Assembly: GCA_036924285.1 (NCBI GenBank)
Contig: JAYKYS010000001.1
Location: 7,899,501-7,963,500 of the forward strand
Direction: 5' to 3'
DNA length: 64,000 bases
Source of the DNA: Asterella californica
Taxonomy: Eukaryota > Streptophyta > Marchantiopsida > Marchantiales > Aytoniaceae
Shown: one piece after another, positions 45,155 to 55,848 of the stretch
How the letters are laid out: each line of letters opens with the position of its first letter
Position numbering within the stretch: position 1 is the first letter of the stretch
Notes under the pieces: model-generated
Seen by the model: only the letters and a program-made list of their open reading frames with translations
Told to the model about the DNA's origin: nothing
The model's database searches: none
Program-made: the position numbers and the translations under genes

Positions 45155-48100
45155 TTGATCCTTCACTCGTATCAGCGGAAACATCTTCATGTCAATGCAA
45201 AGATTGGTTTCGGGTTTTCTGGAGTTCCTCCAGAGTCGTGGGAGTGGATGAGAGCCCACTCTGGCACTATTCTAAGTTTGTTCGAGACGAGTTTCCCTTG
45301 TCCGCGTTTGTTCCATCGGTTACCTCGTGCTCTTCATGACGAGGTGAGACAAGCATTTCGTCTACCTCTCGACATGTTGGCACCGAACACCAAGGACGAG
45401 ACGGCATGGTTATTATTTCTTCTACTTCCTCGTTGGTGTCTCCGTTATACTCGAGGTGGCAGAGGAGGACATCAGGAGGTGGCGGCCCGTCTTCGGAGAT
45501 TCCGTGCTGGTGATTGGGCGTCCTTACAGGAGGAATCAGTCCGTGCGGTACGAGATAGGAGTGAGTCTGTCTCTACACGTGATGTCTCATCTTCCGCTCG
45601 CATACGACGCTGTAGGATGTTAGGTCAGGCTGGAGAGTACAGTAGAGCTGCTAGGGCACTGCATCCTTTGTCATTGGCATGTCCTACCGAGGAGACGATC
45701 GCAGCGTTGCGTTCCCTTCATCCCTCACCGGGTGATCTCCCACCACCTGAGGTTCAGGACTATCAGCCCGAGGAGCCATTATGTCTCGATAGATCTTTGT
45801 TTGCCCAGGCCTTGTGTACAGCTCCACGTCTATCTTCTGGAGGTCTGTCTGGGATGGTCTACGAGCACCTACGGGATTGTTTTCAGACAAACGACCCCTC
45901 TAGTGGTTTCACGGAGCTTTTTCAGGTAGCGGCAGCAGTAGCTCAGGGACATATTCCTCAGTCTATAGCTCAGGTACTAGGGGCAGCTAGACTTTTGGCC
46001 ATGACGAAGGATGGTGGAGGGATTCGACCGATAGCCATCGGCGAGATTCTCTTACGACTTATCAGTCGTACCATTGTCCTTCAGCTTCGAGATACTTTTC
46101 AGGACCACCTTTGTCCACATCAGTTTGGAGTTGCGACACCGGGAGGTTGTGAGTCTGTGTCTTTCGGCATTAGAGCTCTCTTGGACATCCATCCCGATTG
46201 GGTTGTCCTACAGGTGCACGTGGAAAATGTCTTTAATAGCGTTTCTCGCGCTTCCATCTTTAGGGAGCTCATGGATGGTGGAGGATCTCTTTCGGGTCTG
46301 ATCCCTTTCGTGCGATCCTTCTATGGTTCTCCTTCTTCTCTTTATTACCAGCACGGTCCTACGATAGAGGGGGTTTCAGTCATCAGCTCCGCTGCAGGTA
46401 CTCGTCAGGGAGATTCTTTGGGTGGACCCCTCTTTGCCTTAGCTCACTACAGAGCTCTCTTGGCCACCGCCTTGGCTGCTCCAGGTTGTGTTTTTCCATC
46501 TCTAGCCGATGATACGCACATTGTAGGTCCGGCGGACCAAGTCGGTGTTGCCTTTGACCACCTTGTCTCTCAATTGGCCTTGGTAGGGCTGAGGACGAAG
46601 GTGTCAAAGTGTAAGGCTTGGTCTCTCATAGGTATACCGTCGGACCTACAGCTCCCGGAGGGATTTGTTATCTCCACTGATGGTTTACGCATCCTCGGAG
46701 TACCTGTGGGTACAGAGGACTTTGTCTCTCGATTCTTAGATGTTGCTCTAGCGGAGGACGTTTTGCATATTGAGGATCTCCCTATGTTGGAGGATCCCCA
46801 AGTTGCCTTTGGTATCCTTTACTCTTCCATTGCGCGGCGTCCGAGTTACTTACTCCGCACAGTACCTCCATCTCCTATCTTCATCTCGCGCCTCAGAGAG
46901 TTTGATAGAAAGATCATGAGGGTGTTTGGCGACATCATAAGACCGGGGACTTTTGACTGTGTGGCAGGACCTCTCGCACGTAGGCAGACATCTTTGCCGA
47001 TATCATGTGGCGGAGTGGGCTTATTATCCATGGAGGAGACTGCTCCGGCAACCTTTTTGGGTAGTTGGGCCCTCTCAGCACCTTGGCTCTGTTGTCGTTT
47101 TCTCGTGCGAGATAGACCTATTCTAGAGAGCTACGTGACAGAGGTGGAGGATGGTTCTTACCCACTACAGATTTGTCTCCGTGAGGCAAGAGATGACCTG
47201 ACTCTTGAGGCACGTGAGGCACACCTTCGATTCGATACCTTAGCTACCGATGGATCTCGCGGACTACAGTCTTCTCTGACGGGGCACCACTTCCAGCAGG
47301 TTCTCCATGCTCTCTTAGTGGATCCTTCCATCTCACGGGATACTAGAGCTCGACTCCGCTCTTGTTCGGACAAGGGTGCAGGCTCTTGGCTCATAGCTCG
47401 ACCTTGCATTAGAGCGTTCCGACTCGCACCGACTATCTTCTCTACAGCGATGAGGTTCCGCCTAGGCTTGGTACAGCCTGTTGCTTCGGCACTATCCACT
47501 TGCGAGTGCGGTGTCTCGCTCGACACATCGGGTCGTCATCTTGCTCGATGTCCTCATGGTGGAGAGCGGATAGCTACCCACGATGCCATCAGAGACGTTG
47601 TATTTGCCTTAGCACGGGAGAGCGATCACATGACGTGGAGAGAGCGTTTGTATGCCCTTCAGACAGGAGGATCAGTGAGAGCTGATTTGTACATGATGAG
47701 AGAGGATCAGGTCTCAGTGGCTGATGTGGTTGTCACGGATCCGACACGGGACTCAGTGGCGGCACAGGTGATCACCCATCCCCCAGGATAGGCTGCAGGC
47801 GTGGCGGCAGCAGCGAAGGTGACCAAGTACAAGGGTATGCAAGTGGGACATCGCTTCATCCCTTTAGCTATGGAGATATACGGATCGACATGTTTGGAGT
47901 TCGACGTCTTTTTGAGAGACTGTGCTAGAGCCTATCATGAGAGGCGCCAGGGAGTTCCACTTTCTCTTTCTTTCTGCACCATATTTTTCCGACAGCGAGT
48001 TTCCATTGCTCTACAGAGAGCTTTAGCAGGAGCAGTTCACAGGAGGGCAATCGCAATAGGTGATGCCTCTTCAGGTGCGCCAGTTGTTTCTAGAGGTACT

Positions 48101-48166
48101 GATTTTTTGATCTCCGACATTATAGGTGCGACAGGCGATTTTAGAGCTACTGATAGCGGGGCTTAG
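45155..48166 (+). pseudogene. Non-LTR reverse transcriptase with C-terminal REL-like endonuclease (copy 2)
   Basis: One frame of 1003 codons is open from just after a TAG at 45152 to TAG 48164-48166 except for one TAG at 47789-47791. The first in-frame ATG is 45248. Counting from 45155, reverse transcriptase motif A is at about 351-360, motif B is GTRQGDSLGGPLFAL and motif C is LADD (Asp452-453). Motif A reads QVHVEN: the catalytic Asp is His355, whereas the decayed copy 1 has Asp. A knuckle CECG..H..C starts at 783 and is followed by GERIATHD. A PD-(D/E)XK-like region follows: RADLYM (Asp844), VADVVVTDP (Asp857), then after the stop KVTKYKG (Lys888). This order matches R2/CRE/HERO-type elements, with no AP endonuclease. 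The stop splits the nuclease. Probably recently inactivated. Confidence 0.8.
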
Positions 48167-48280
48167 CCCCGATGTTCTTCCCTTCGGGGTGGTTGTTGCT
48201 TGGCCCTTCGGGTCTTTTCTTTCCCTTGTGAGGCTTGATGGGGTCTTCCCATCCGTTTGCTATTCATTGGGTCGCGTTTC
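48160..48280 (+). other. Structured 3' UTR of RT copy 2
   Basis: GGGGCTTAGCCCC at the stop codon, CCCTTCGGGG a little later and CCCTTCGGG again can form three small stable stems. The UTR ends ATTCATTGGGTCGCGTTTC without poly(A). Copy 1 keeps the layout with substitutions. By analogy with R2-type elements such a 3' structure may be what the enzyme recognises; that is inference. Confidence 0.55.
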
Positions 48281-48287
48281 CTCCTCT

Positions 48288-48298
48288 GGTTACAACAT
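48288..48298. repeat. Target site duplication of outer MITE, left
   Basis: GGTTACAACAT here is repeated exactly at 49104-49114, flanking the composite inverted-repeat element. Confidence 0.85.
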
Positions 48299-48545
48299 AG
48301 AAATTGGCTTGATCACACCCCTAATTGGTTCGTTTAGCTTGATCACACCCCTAATTGGTTCGTGACTTGCTGTAGACAATGAGATACTTTGTTATGTTAG
48401 GTAATATTTCGGGTTGCACACATCACCTCTCTGTGTATCGTATTGGTGTGTATTTAATTGGTAGACTATTTGGATGGTAGAGGTATTTAGTCACATAGAA
48501 AGTAGTCAAATGAAGAACAACAACAAAGAATGACTGGTTTTACTG

Positions 48546-48592
48546 TTGATGGGGTCTTTCCATCCGTTGGCTATTCATTACGTCGTGTGTTC
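48546..48592 (+). mobile_element. 47-nt 3'-end fragment of the RT element (copy 3)
   Basis: The sequence matches 48235-48280 of copy 2 (TTGATGGGGTCTT, then CATCCGTT, CTATTCATT and a GTCG..GTTC end). It is flanked by TTACTG on both sides (48540-48545 and 48593-48598). The inner MITE at about 48920-48942 has the uninterrupted equivalent GATTGGTTTTACAAGC, confirming an insertion. It is an extreme 5' truncation. Confidence 0.75.
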
Positions 48593-48658
48593 TTACTGCT
48601 GATAAGCAGTGACGGATGTTATCAAAGAATACGTAGTTAAAAGATGTTATCAAAAAAT

Positions 48659-49028
48659 CAAAAATTGGCTTGATCATACCCCCAGTCGGTTCCGTGAGCT
48701 TGATCATACCCCTCTTAACGTTTGGTTGCTTTATCATACCCCTGACGGATTATTGACAATCTAACCAGTAATTTTATCTTTGGTTTTATCATTTTAGTAC
48801 TTTCAATCTCTACTAAATATCGCTATAATTCAAAGTATTTGACATTAAAGAAGCGTTAGACTATCCATATTCTCATTCCTTTAATATGTGCAGTCTCGCA
48901 TCTGAATAACATCACAAAGTGATTGGTTTTACAAGCAATAAGTCAAGGGTGTGATCAAGCCAGATATCGTTGAGAGAGATATGATCAAGCTCACAGAGCC
49001 TACTGGGGTATGATCAAGCAAATTTCTG
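48659..49028. mobile_element. Inner inverted-repeat element (MITE 2), 370 bp
   Basis: It begins CAAAAATTGGCTTGATCATA and its right end reads, on the other strand, CAGAAATTTGCTTGATCATA. The exact 9-bp duplication TCAAAAAAT flanks it at 48650-48658 and 49029-49037. It is non-coding, same family as the outer element, and gives the family's unit length. Confidence 0.88.
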
Positions 49029-49103
49029 TCAAAAAATACATTGTTAAAAAGGGTGTGATAAAACTCAACGGAACTATTGGGGGTGTTATCAAGCAAATTT
49101 CCG

Positions 49104-49114
49104 GGTTACAACAT
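49104..49114. repeat. Target site duplication of outer MITE, right
   Basis: Exact copy of GGTTACAACAT. Confidence 0.85.
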
Positions 49115-51692
49115 CGTAACCTAATGACTGTATATGCATAGAAACATGGACTTCTTGCCCAAAAGAATGCGAAAGAAACCGAGAAGCTAAAGAAAGAAAC
49201 CGAGAGGCGGGAGAGTCAGGAGGTAAACTCGCTGAGTTCATTGGTTGGTTGAGATCTGGTTATGCAAGGAAGGTTACTTGTGGAGAACGTTTTTCTGATA
49301 AATGTTACTAAGAAATATGTTAAGTTTTCAATTTAAATAGAATTATAGATGCAATAAGAAAGCGTGATAAATCAAAATATAGTTACACTCTTAAGACTTA
49401 TATGTTACATTCGAGCAAGACTTACATTTGTTACTAGTAAACGCACTCAAGAAACTATATCAGCGGCAGCTTGACTATTAAATTATTACCTAACTAAACC
49501 CCTGCATAATCACAGGGTATACATGCAACTGGAGTTACCGTCCTAGAGGAAAAAACTGACAAGCGGCAGCGTCGAGAGATAAGTTCGTCGAGGAACTCAG
49601 TATATATGCTCTATTAAGGGGGTTAAATTCAGGACAAGATGCATGCCAGTTTACTTTCGGAGAACTCTTCGCGGTAAATGTTACAAAGAAATATGTATGT
49701 ATTAAAAGTTAGATATAGAATTATAAAGAACTATGGTCTAATATTAAATGCGATATTAGGAGGTGTCAAAGTTGAAATATTTTTTGATGACGAAAAAGAA
49801 AAATATTATAATATTGTAGTAGTTAATTTTATATGAAAACGAGACTGAGTCTAGGTCGTGCTTGTGAGTCAGACTTTATAATTCTTTAACAAATATTTTT
49901 TTAGTTCTGACACTTCGGATAATTATTTAACACAATAAATATTTCACTGAATAAAATAAAATGAATGAATAGCTGTTAAAAAAATATCCGCAGAGTGTTT
50001 TCTTGCGGGTATCTCCGGAGTTGCCGCTGAAAACACTTGCCAAGGACTGGAAGAAGTGATAATTCACTCCCCAGGATGTAGAATCTTTCAGAAAGATTAA
50101 TAACTTTGAGACCCCCTATTACATCCAACCACGGAGAGTTATAGAAAGAATCCATATGTTAAATGCGAGATTACATCCCACCACCGAGAGTTATGGAAAA
50201 GAAGCCATAACTGAAGGGCTTGTAAACGCGCTCGAGAATCTACAGGAACTCAGGGGATTCTACTCTCAGACGTCGTTTTGAACGCTCTTTCCAAAAGAGT
50301 GGAAACTGTGAACGGAACGCGCATATTCCTGACTTATCGCCACCCAGGCTTCTCCTCACTTTTGTCCTCGAGTGTGGCGGAAGGGAGTTACCCATGCCTT
50401 ACCATCAACTGAGATCAGACCTGGACCGGAGGAATTCTCGACTACAGCGACTTACACAGGTGAATTTTCCAGCCTCAACCAACAGAATCGGAATGAGTGT
50501 ATGCCAGGAAAAAACTTTCTCGCTCCGTTCTGGTAAACTGAGATCGTTAGTACATGGATTTGGTAGTGATACAGTGACTTAGGTGTTAATTTAGACGTGC
50601 TTGGTGCGAAGTGAAGGAGTTCAGTGTGCCATCTATCGTGGGGAATCCAGTTAAATACTGTGACAGTTTCTCTGTGCGCGAAAGTACCATTAGCATTTCT
50701 ATCGCACAGCTACGGCGAGAGAAGCAAAATCACTAAGGTATTGCTTGAACGATCCTTTCCATAACTTTGAGACGTATGGCATTCACGCGCTTCACATGCA
50801 TCCTTGTTATGGCCTATCTCTCAGTTCTCTACCAACTGGAGAGTCCACGTCCGATTGTCATTCCCTGGTCAGTGGGCCGTCCAAACAAAGTGCAACCTGT
50901 CGGAGCCAGCTGGTTAGCAAAATGTTTCCAGTGGTGTTCAAGCGATTCTCTGCTCATCGAGGGAAACGGACCCTGTCCCACGTACGTGATTGCTGGCGCG
51001 AGCGATTATTCGCTTTTCCAACGAGCCACGTTTGAGCCACCGCTACAGCAGTTGCGAAGATTTAACTGAAACTTCTGAAACTCACTGCATAGATTCGTTT
51101 TTCCTTGTTCGAGTTCTTGAGGGTTTCCGCAGTTCATATTTCTGATCTTAAAGCTTATATCCGCCAAATTGTCTGCCGGTGGTTTGTATGAAAAGCAGCG
51201 TAGTGTGCTGTACTCATATTATGGAACTCGTGTAGCAAATATGTGCCTCGTAGTAAATCGTAAGGCAATCTGATTCAGTCCATCGGGTCTTCGCAGCACT
51301 CAAGAAAGTTCGAGAGGTTACTTTGCGGCTAAGGCGGTTCCACGATGTCAACCTGGGAAGCCGAAGGAAGTACTGGAATAAGCGTAAGGCATCTACAACG
51401 CAGGAACTTCCTGCAGATGCGGTTAGTACTTGTCTTGAAACTGCAGCAGACTATCACTTGACTAAGTATGGCAAAGTGTAACGGAGTTTAATTTTATAGT
51501 TGTTTTGAGCCGCAAGTATGGTCATGAGTTGAATTCCACTGATTTTATCAGGCCATAGCTTTAGCATGCATTCTCTAATTAAGTGAAATTCGGCGAGCAG
51601 AAGGGCAAACAGCAACAGGAGGACAATCCATCGTACATCACTTGGGAGGCTTCTAGGTTGAATAGGTATATTCTTCTATAGAGGATGGTTTG
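49115..51692. other. Intergenic, no supported gene
   Basis: Includes AT-rich sequence at 49300-50000 and a doubled AAAGAAACCGAGA at about 49168-49207. A 97-codon plus-strand frame (ATG 50776 to 51069) begins with a hydrophobic stretch like a signal peptide and contains a few Cys, but nothing else supports it. Confidence 0.4.
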
Positions 51693-52282
51693 GTGGACCA
51701 ACTGTCCCAACTGAGGAAACGGGGGAACATCATAACCAAACGCCGGGAGGAATTAACTAAAGATATCTCCACGATATCAGCAGACGAGGATAATCTGATC
51801 GAGTAAGTTCACAGAAAATGCAACGACAGAAGAAACTAATAGCAGCACAGTAAGATGTGCGAGAACGGATATCGACAGGATTGAGACTTCAGACCGACGA
51901 GAAGGAGACCGCGCTGAAGTGTGTACGAGCGAAAATAAGAGTGTCTCGACAGGCAATGATAACGAGCCTACAGCGCAAATGTGTTGAACTACGCAAAGCA
52001 GAAGCAAAACTCCACGAAGATATAAGATGTTTCCAGGGAGAGGATATGAAGTCAAGCCAAGAGGATCTCAGACCTTCATTGAAAGATTTAGAGATGGAAA
52101 AGGAGAAGCAGCTGCTCTGCCAAATTTGTATGGTGAACACCCGGAACTCTCTCATACTACCGTGAATGCATTTCCTCTATTGCGGCGACTGTCTCCAAAC
52201 CCATCAAAGAAGAAGTAACACATGTCCAACCTGTAGAGGGTCGATTACTGCACTGCTGCATTATACACTTAATATTGAGTAG
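51693..52282 (+). pseudogene. Coiled-coil RING protein pseudogene (copy B)
   Basis: The sequence is homologous to the intact gene at 53645-54557. A coiled-coil start (DQLSQLRK) opens near 51693 and meets a TAA; coding resumes in another frame from 51857 and runs through the long coiled coil to the RING. TGA at 52163-52165 replaces the third RING Cys codon. The frame continues after it with H, CGDC and CPTC to TAG at 52280-52282. Frame loss plus a stop at a zinc ligand mean it is not functional. No exon 1 equivalent was found. It lies 1.4 kb from the intact copy in the opposite, convergent orientation. Confidence 0.8.
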
Positions 52283-53644
52283 CCTTCCGAGGCACAATAC
52301 TGTTTCAACCTTCCTGTCGTGTATCTGCCGGACTCTTATTGGGAATTGGTGACTGTGGCATGTATTACTGAAAACACCTTGGTCCAGTACGAACCACGAG
52401 TACCCATTTCCCGTTCTCGATACCGATAGAAAGAACTCTGTCTGCATTTGGGCAGAGATGTCCTTGCCAGTATAGAAGTGCGCTTTACAGAAGGTACTTT
52501 GCCGATAGGAGAAAACTCTTCGGTACACTGAGAAGTTCTCGCCAGGATAGCTATCACTACCGTGGTGTTTGTAAACTTCACAGAACGTATGTTGCCATCA
52601 ACAACATTCTCTGTGACGTACGTATACGTAGTGAGAAATGGGCCATGGAAATGATATAGGAACTTTCGGTGCAGAGCTCATATATAGCGTTCGACTTATA
52701 AAGGAGCGGCGGTATGGTCGAACCTTCAAGTTGGACGGTCCGTTTCTTGGGCTCTGGTGTGTATGCAAGCATTACCTGCAGTTAGCACATCCAACCTGAG
52801 GCAAACAAGAGCATTCCGAGAAGATTCACATTCATGCGGATACTCGTACTGAGTATCCGCATTCAGCGCAACTCAGTGTGTCCATATACAGGGATCTGGG
52901 TGCAAGAGGAACTTACCACCTTCTGAGCAGTTATGAATTTGATACTGATCCTAGTTGCAATTGCAGAAGTGGAAATGGGAAGCAACATCTCGTTGGTAGC
53001 CCCGCTAATATCTCTAGTACTGATTCGGTCACCCCTTGTCAATATTAATATTTCACCTTTCTAACTTTCTGAACTAGGAGCAAATAACAGTCTGCAGTAC
53101 CGAACAGTTCGTGCCACTTATGAAGACCTGTTCCAGTTATACAGATCTGATCTCCCGAGTGGAACAACAACGATGCATCGAGATCTGCCTGTCAGTCCCC
53201 TACTTACTTGTTTGCTATAAGTTGGTATAACAGCCACTAATGTGTCATCGCACCTATTGAAGCCATTGTGAACCAAGTGACAACATGCTGTACAGGAATA
53301 CAAGTCCGAAAGTTTACGGGGAAAGCTCATTCGGTTTTAGCTCAGTGACACGAAGAAGCAACGTTATATCAAACCTCTCTATACAAGTCTAACATGGACC
53401 AGGTGCTTCAGCCAGCGTTTGCTGCACTGAAATATGACAGCATGAAAAACCTGATACCAATGTAAATTGGGAACATTCAGATTATAATAAAAAATTTCAG
53501 GTTGGAAAACAAAACACCGTGCATGGCTTATATTATTCCATAAACAATCAACCGGATGTATAGAGACTGAGTTATCCCGAGAAGATCCATCCGAAGATTA
53601 TGCTTAAGGTTTTCCTGTGGAAGATATATACAAACTTCCGAAAA
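52283..53644. other. Between two convergent RING copies; no gene seen
   Basis: Only domain-free frames (the longest 123 codons, minus, 52528-52157, partly antisense to the pseudogene) and one hairpin. Confidence 0.4.
52835..52861. repeat. Perfect 11-bp hairpin
   Basis: TGCGGATACTC and its exact reverse complement around a 5-nt loop. Confidence 0.85.
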
Positions 53645-54557
53645 TTACTTGCACAGCAGTAATGCTGTAATCGGTCCTCTACAGGTGGGACATGTGCTAC
53701 TCTTTTTCTGGCAAATGAGGAGACAGTCGTCGCAGTAGGAATAATGCATGCAGGGTAATATAAGAGTATTCCGGGTGTTCACGAGACACGTTTGGCATAA
53801 AGTCTTCTCCCTCTCTGACTTCAGGTTTTGCTCCGAAGTTTCAAGATCCCTCTTGAGCTGCACCCTTTTCTCCGTTTCTGAACCAAGACGTACGAGATCT
53901 TTCTGGTGTTGGGATTTTACCTCTTGCAGTTCATCAAAATTCTTCCTGAAGGAAGTAAACAATGCCTGACGATACTTCTCTGCCTTCTCATGAGTATCCT
54001 TCAACTCAATCTCTTTCTCCTCAATCTGAGGTCTAAAGCCAGTCAACTTCATTTGCAAGTCTTGGAGACATGATTCCACTTGTTTCTTTCGCCGTTGAAT
54101 ATCCGAAAGCGTTTTGTGTAGACTAGTCTCTTCTGCTAATATTTTCGAGTAATCTTCGTACAATCTCTGTCGTATTCCGGTTATTTCAGACTCCAGTTTC
54201 CTCAAACGGGACAGTTCAGAGAACACCTCGTTCTCTCTGCAATAGTCCGGGTTCCACGCCGTCTCCTCAACTTTGCCGTATAGTTTAGTCTCGTCGGAGA
54301 GTTTCTCCTGCTATCAGGTTCGTTAATTAGGTGATAACTCAAACATCTGGAACTTGATAATTCCTTACACCACCCTCACCTTCTAGACTGCACACTTCAA
54401 GCGAACAACTTCCTTGTCAATCACAGTGTCCCAAGCGAGTACTCACCGTAGAGCTTGGAACAACCTTCACGAGAACTTTCCTTGTCAGGATTGGCTCCGC
54501 TTTTCGCTTTACTCCCTTGTTATGCTGCCCTTCCTTGCAATTGGTTAACGTTGACAT
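53645..54557 (-). CDS. Coiled-coil RING-finger protein, two exons (copy C)
   Basis: Exon 1 is 54557-54447 (ATG at 54557, 37 codons), the intron 54446-54308 (139 nt, donor GTGAGT, acceptor ATAGCAG), and exon 2 54307-53645. The exons join in phase 0 to give 257 aa. Exon 1 is basic (MSTLTNCKEGQHNKGVKRKA). Residues ~62-205 are a long charged coiled coil. A C3HC4 RING ends the protein: Cys208, Cys211, Cys223, His225, Cys229, Cys232, Cys243, Cys246, all present. C-terminal RINGs of this CxxC..R..LPC.H type (IAP/BRG-like) are generally ubiquitin E3 ligases that dimerise; that role is inferred. No membrane segment or signal peptide. Two damaged relatives lie in the window, so it is the only copy here likely to work. 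Confidence 0.82.
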
Positions 54558-55166
54558 CTCGTCGATAGAGCTGCAGATAGCTGAATTCTTTCAAGTCGCT
54601 TGCTGTCTCACGGGGCAGCCTAGTTCGAAGATTTCAACAGTTAGCGTCACAATCTGCAGCTGGAGGAAAATGGAAAATGGTCACAGATTTCGCTCAAGAG
54701 AAACCGACTCGGGGCTTTGAGCCTATCTACTTATTAGCTACAGCTAGCCTTCACGTGTCCTAGCATGTCAAGATGACTTAAGCCTTACGCACACTACAGA
54801 TGATTATGCAAACCAGACGATGGACGATATCGATACAAACTTAATGCATGCTTCTAAGTATCCGGCTGTACGCTGAGTCGAGCGCACAAGCAAATATGAG
54901 TACTCATAGTCTTATCCTGCGCACAGGTCGCATGTGATGTTTGGACACCTTAGACTTGCAGACCTTTCAGCGAATATGAATTTAGACCATGAGGTTGATA
55001 TTTGCAAGCAGTGGTACTCAGATGTGTTCTACGGGAAGCTGAAGCTTACACTTCGGGAAGAGAGCTTCAGTGGAGATGTATCTTAAAAAATAAACTCACA
55101 CCATCATGCCTGTGAAGACAGAAACTTGCATAAACACACGGGGATGCAGTCCAATCTCACGCTAAA

Positions 55167-55202
55167 ATGCAGAAGCTTTACTAGATAAGTAAGCTTCTGC
55201 AT
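55167..55202. repeat. Perfect 12-bp hairpin
   Basis: ATGCAGAAGCTT and its reverse complement around a 12-nt loop. Confidence 0.85.
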
Positions 55203-55848
55203 ATTAGCGATGAGGCCTTACCGCGCGCACTCAGCCAGTCACATCACAAGATTACTTATACTTATACTTATATATAAACAAGGTCTCTTCAGTCCGACGA
55301 GTCTGGCCTGGAATCTCCCCCTGCAAGATCAATCATCGATAGCGGTTTATACGGCACGCCATTGGCTGTGTGGATAAGCGAAGCCAGCAGCTTCAGTGTT
55401 CAAGGCGTGCAGTATACCTGTTTTTTTCTCGCGCAGCCCTATCGATTTCCTCGCCCGTCTAGGTCTCTTGCAATTGCTCAAGAACAAATGTGTTTTCTAC
55501 TGTCCGCAAACCGCTACTGGACTCACTTCCCGTCAGAATACGAATGACGCTTATGCTCACAGTGACAAGCGCACAAGCACTTCAAACGACAGCGAAGACC
55601 TGTACCTCAGTTACCGCCAGTGCCGTCCAGGAACTTCAAGTAGTAACTAGCACAAATCATCCACAGCTACATGAGAGCGGAGGCCCGAAAGATACAACGC
55701 TAATTACATGACGAGCACTTTCTCATCGAAAAGTGAGAGGAACAGCACTCCAACGGAAGGGAAGTTTGGAATTCTGCGTTATGGAGCACTCATAATCCGA
55801 CACCAAGAAGTGAGTTGCCCATTCGAGAAAACCAACTTTCAGATGCGG

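Larger units (their letters stand above)
48299..49103. mobile_element. Outer inverted-repeat element (MITE 1), interrupted twice
   Basis: The left end AGAAATTGGCTTGATCA and the right end (reverse complement GGAAATTTGCTTGATAA) form imperfect terminal inverted repeats of about 35 bp, with internal repeats of GCTTGATCACACCCC. The composite is 805 bp. It contains a second family member (370 bp plus a 9-bp duplication) and a 47-nt reverse transcriptase 3' fragment (plus a 6-bp duplication); removing these leaves 373 bp. No transposase is encoded. A 9-11 bp duplication points to a Mutator-like mobiliser, which is inference. Confidence 0.8.

Noticed and set aside
48175..48205. CCCTTCGGGG resembling the 5' stem of U6 snRNA
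   Set aside because: Only the short hairpin matches; the rest of U6 is absent and the sequence is the 3' UTR of the RT element.
48288..49114. CRISPR-like array from repeated GCTTGATCA motifs
   Set aside because: Repeats are irregular, partly inverted and fit terminal and subterminal repeats of MITEs; the genome is eukaryotic.
50776..51069. 97-codon ORF with a hydrophobic N-terminus and several Cys, possibly a small secreted protein
   Set aside because: Length is within chance expectation and no family, paralog or regulatory signal supports it.
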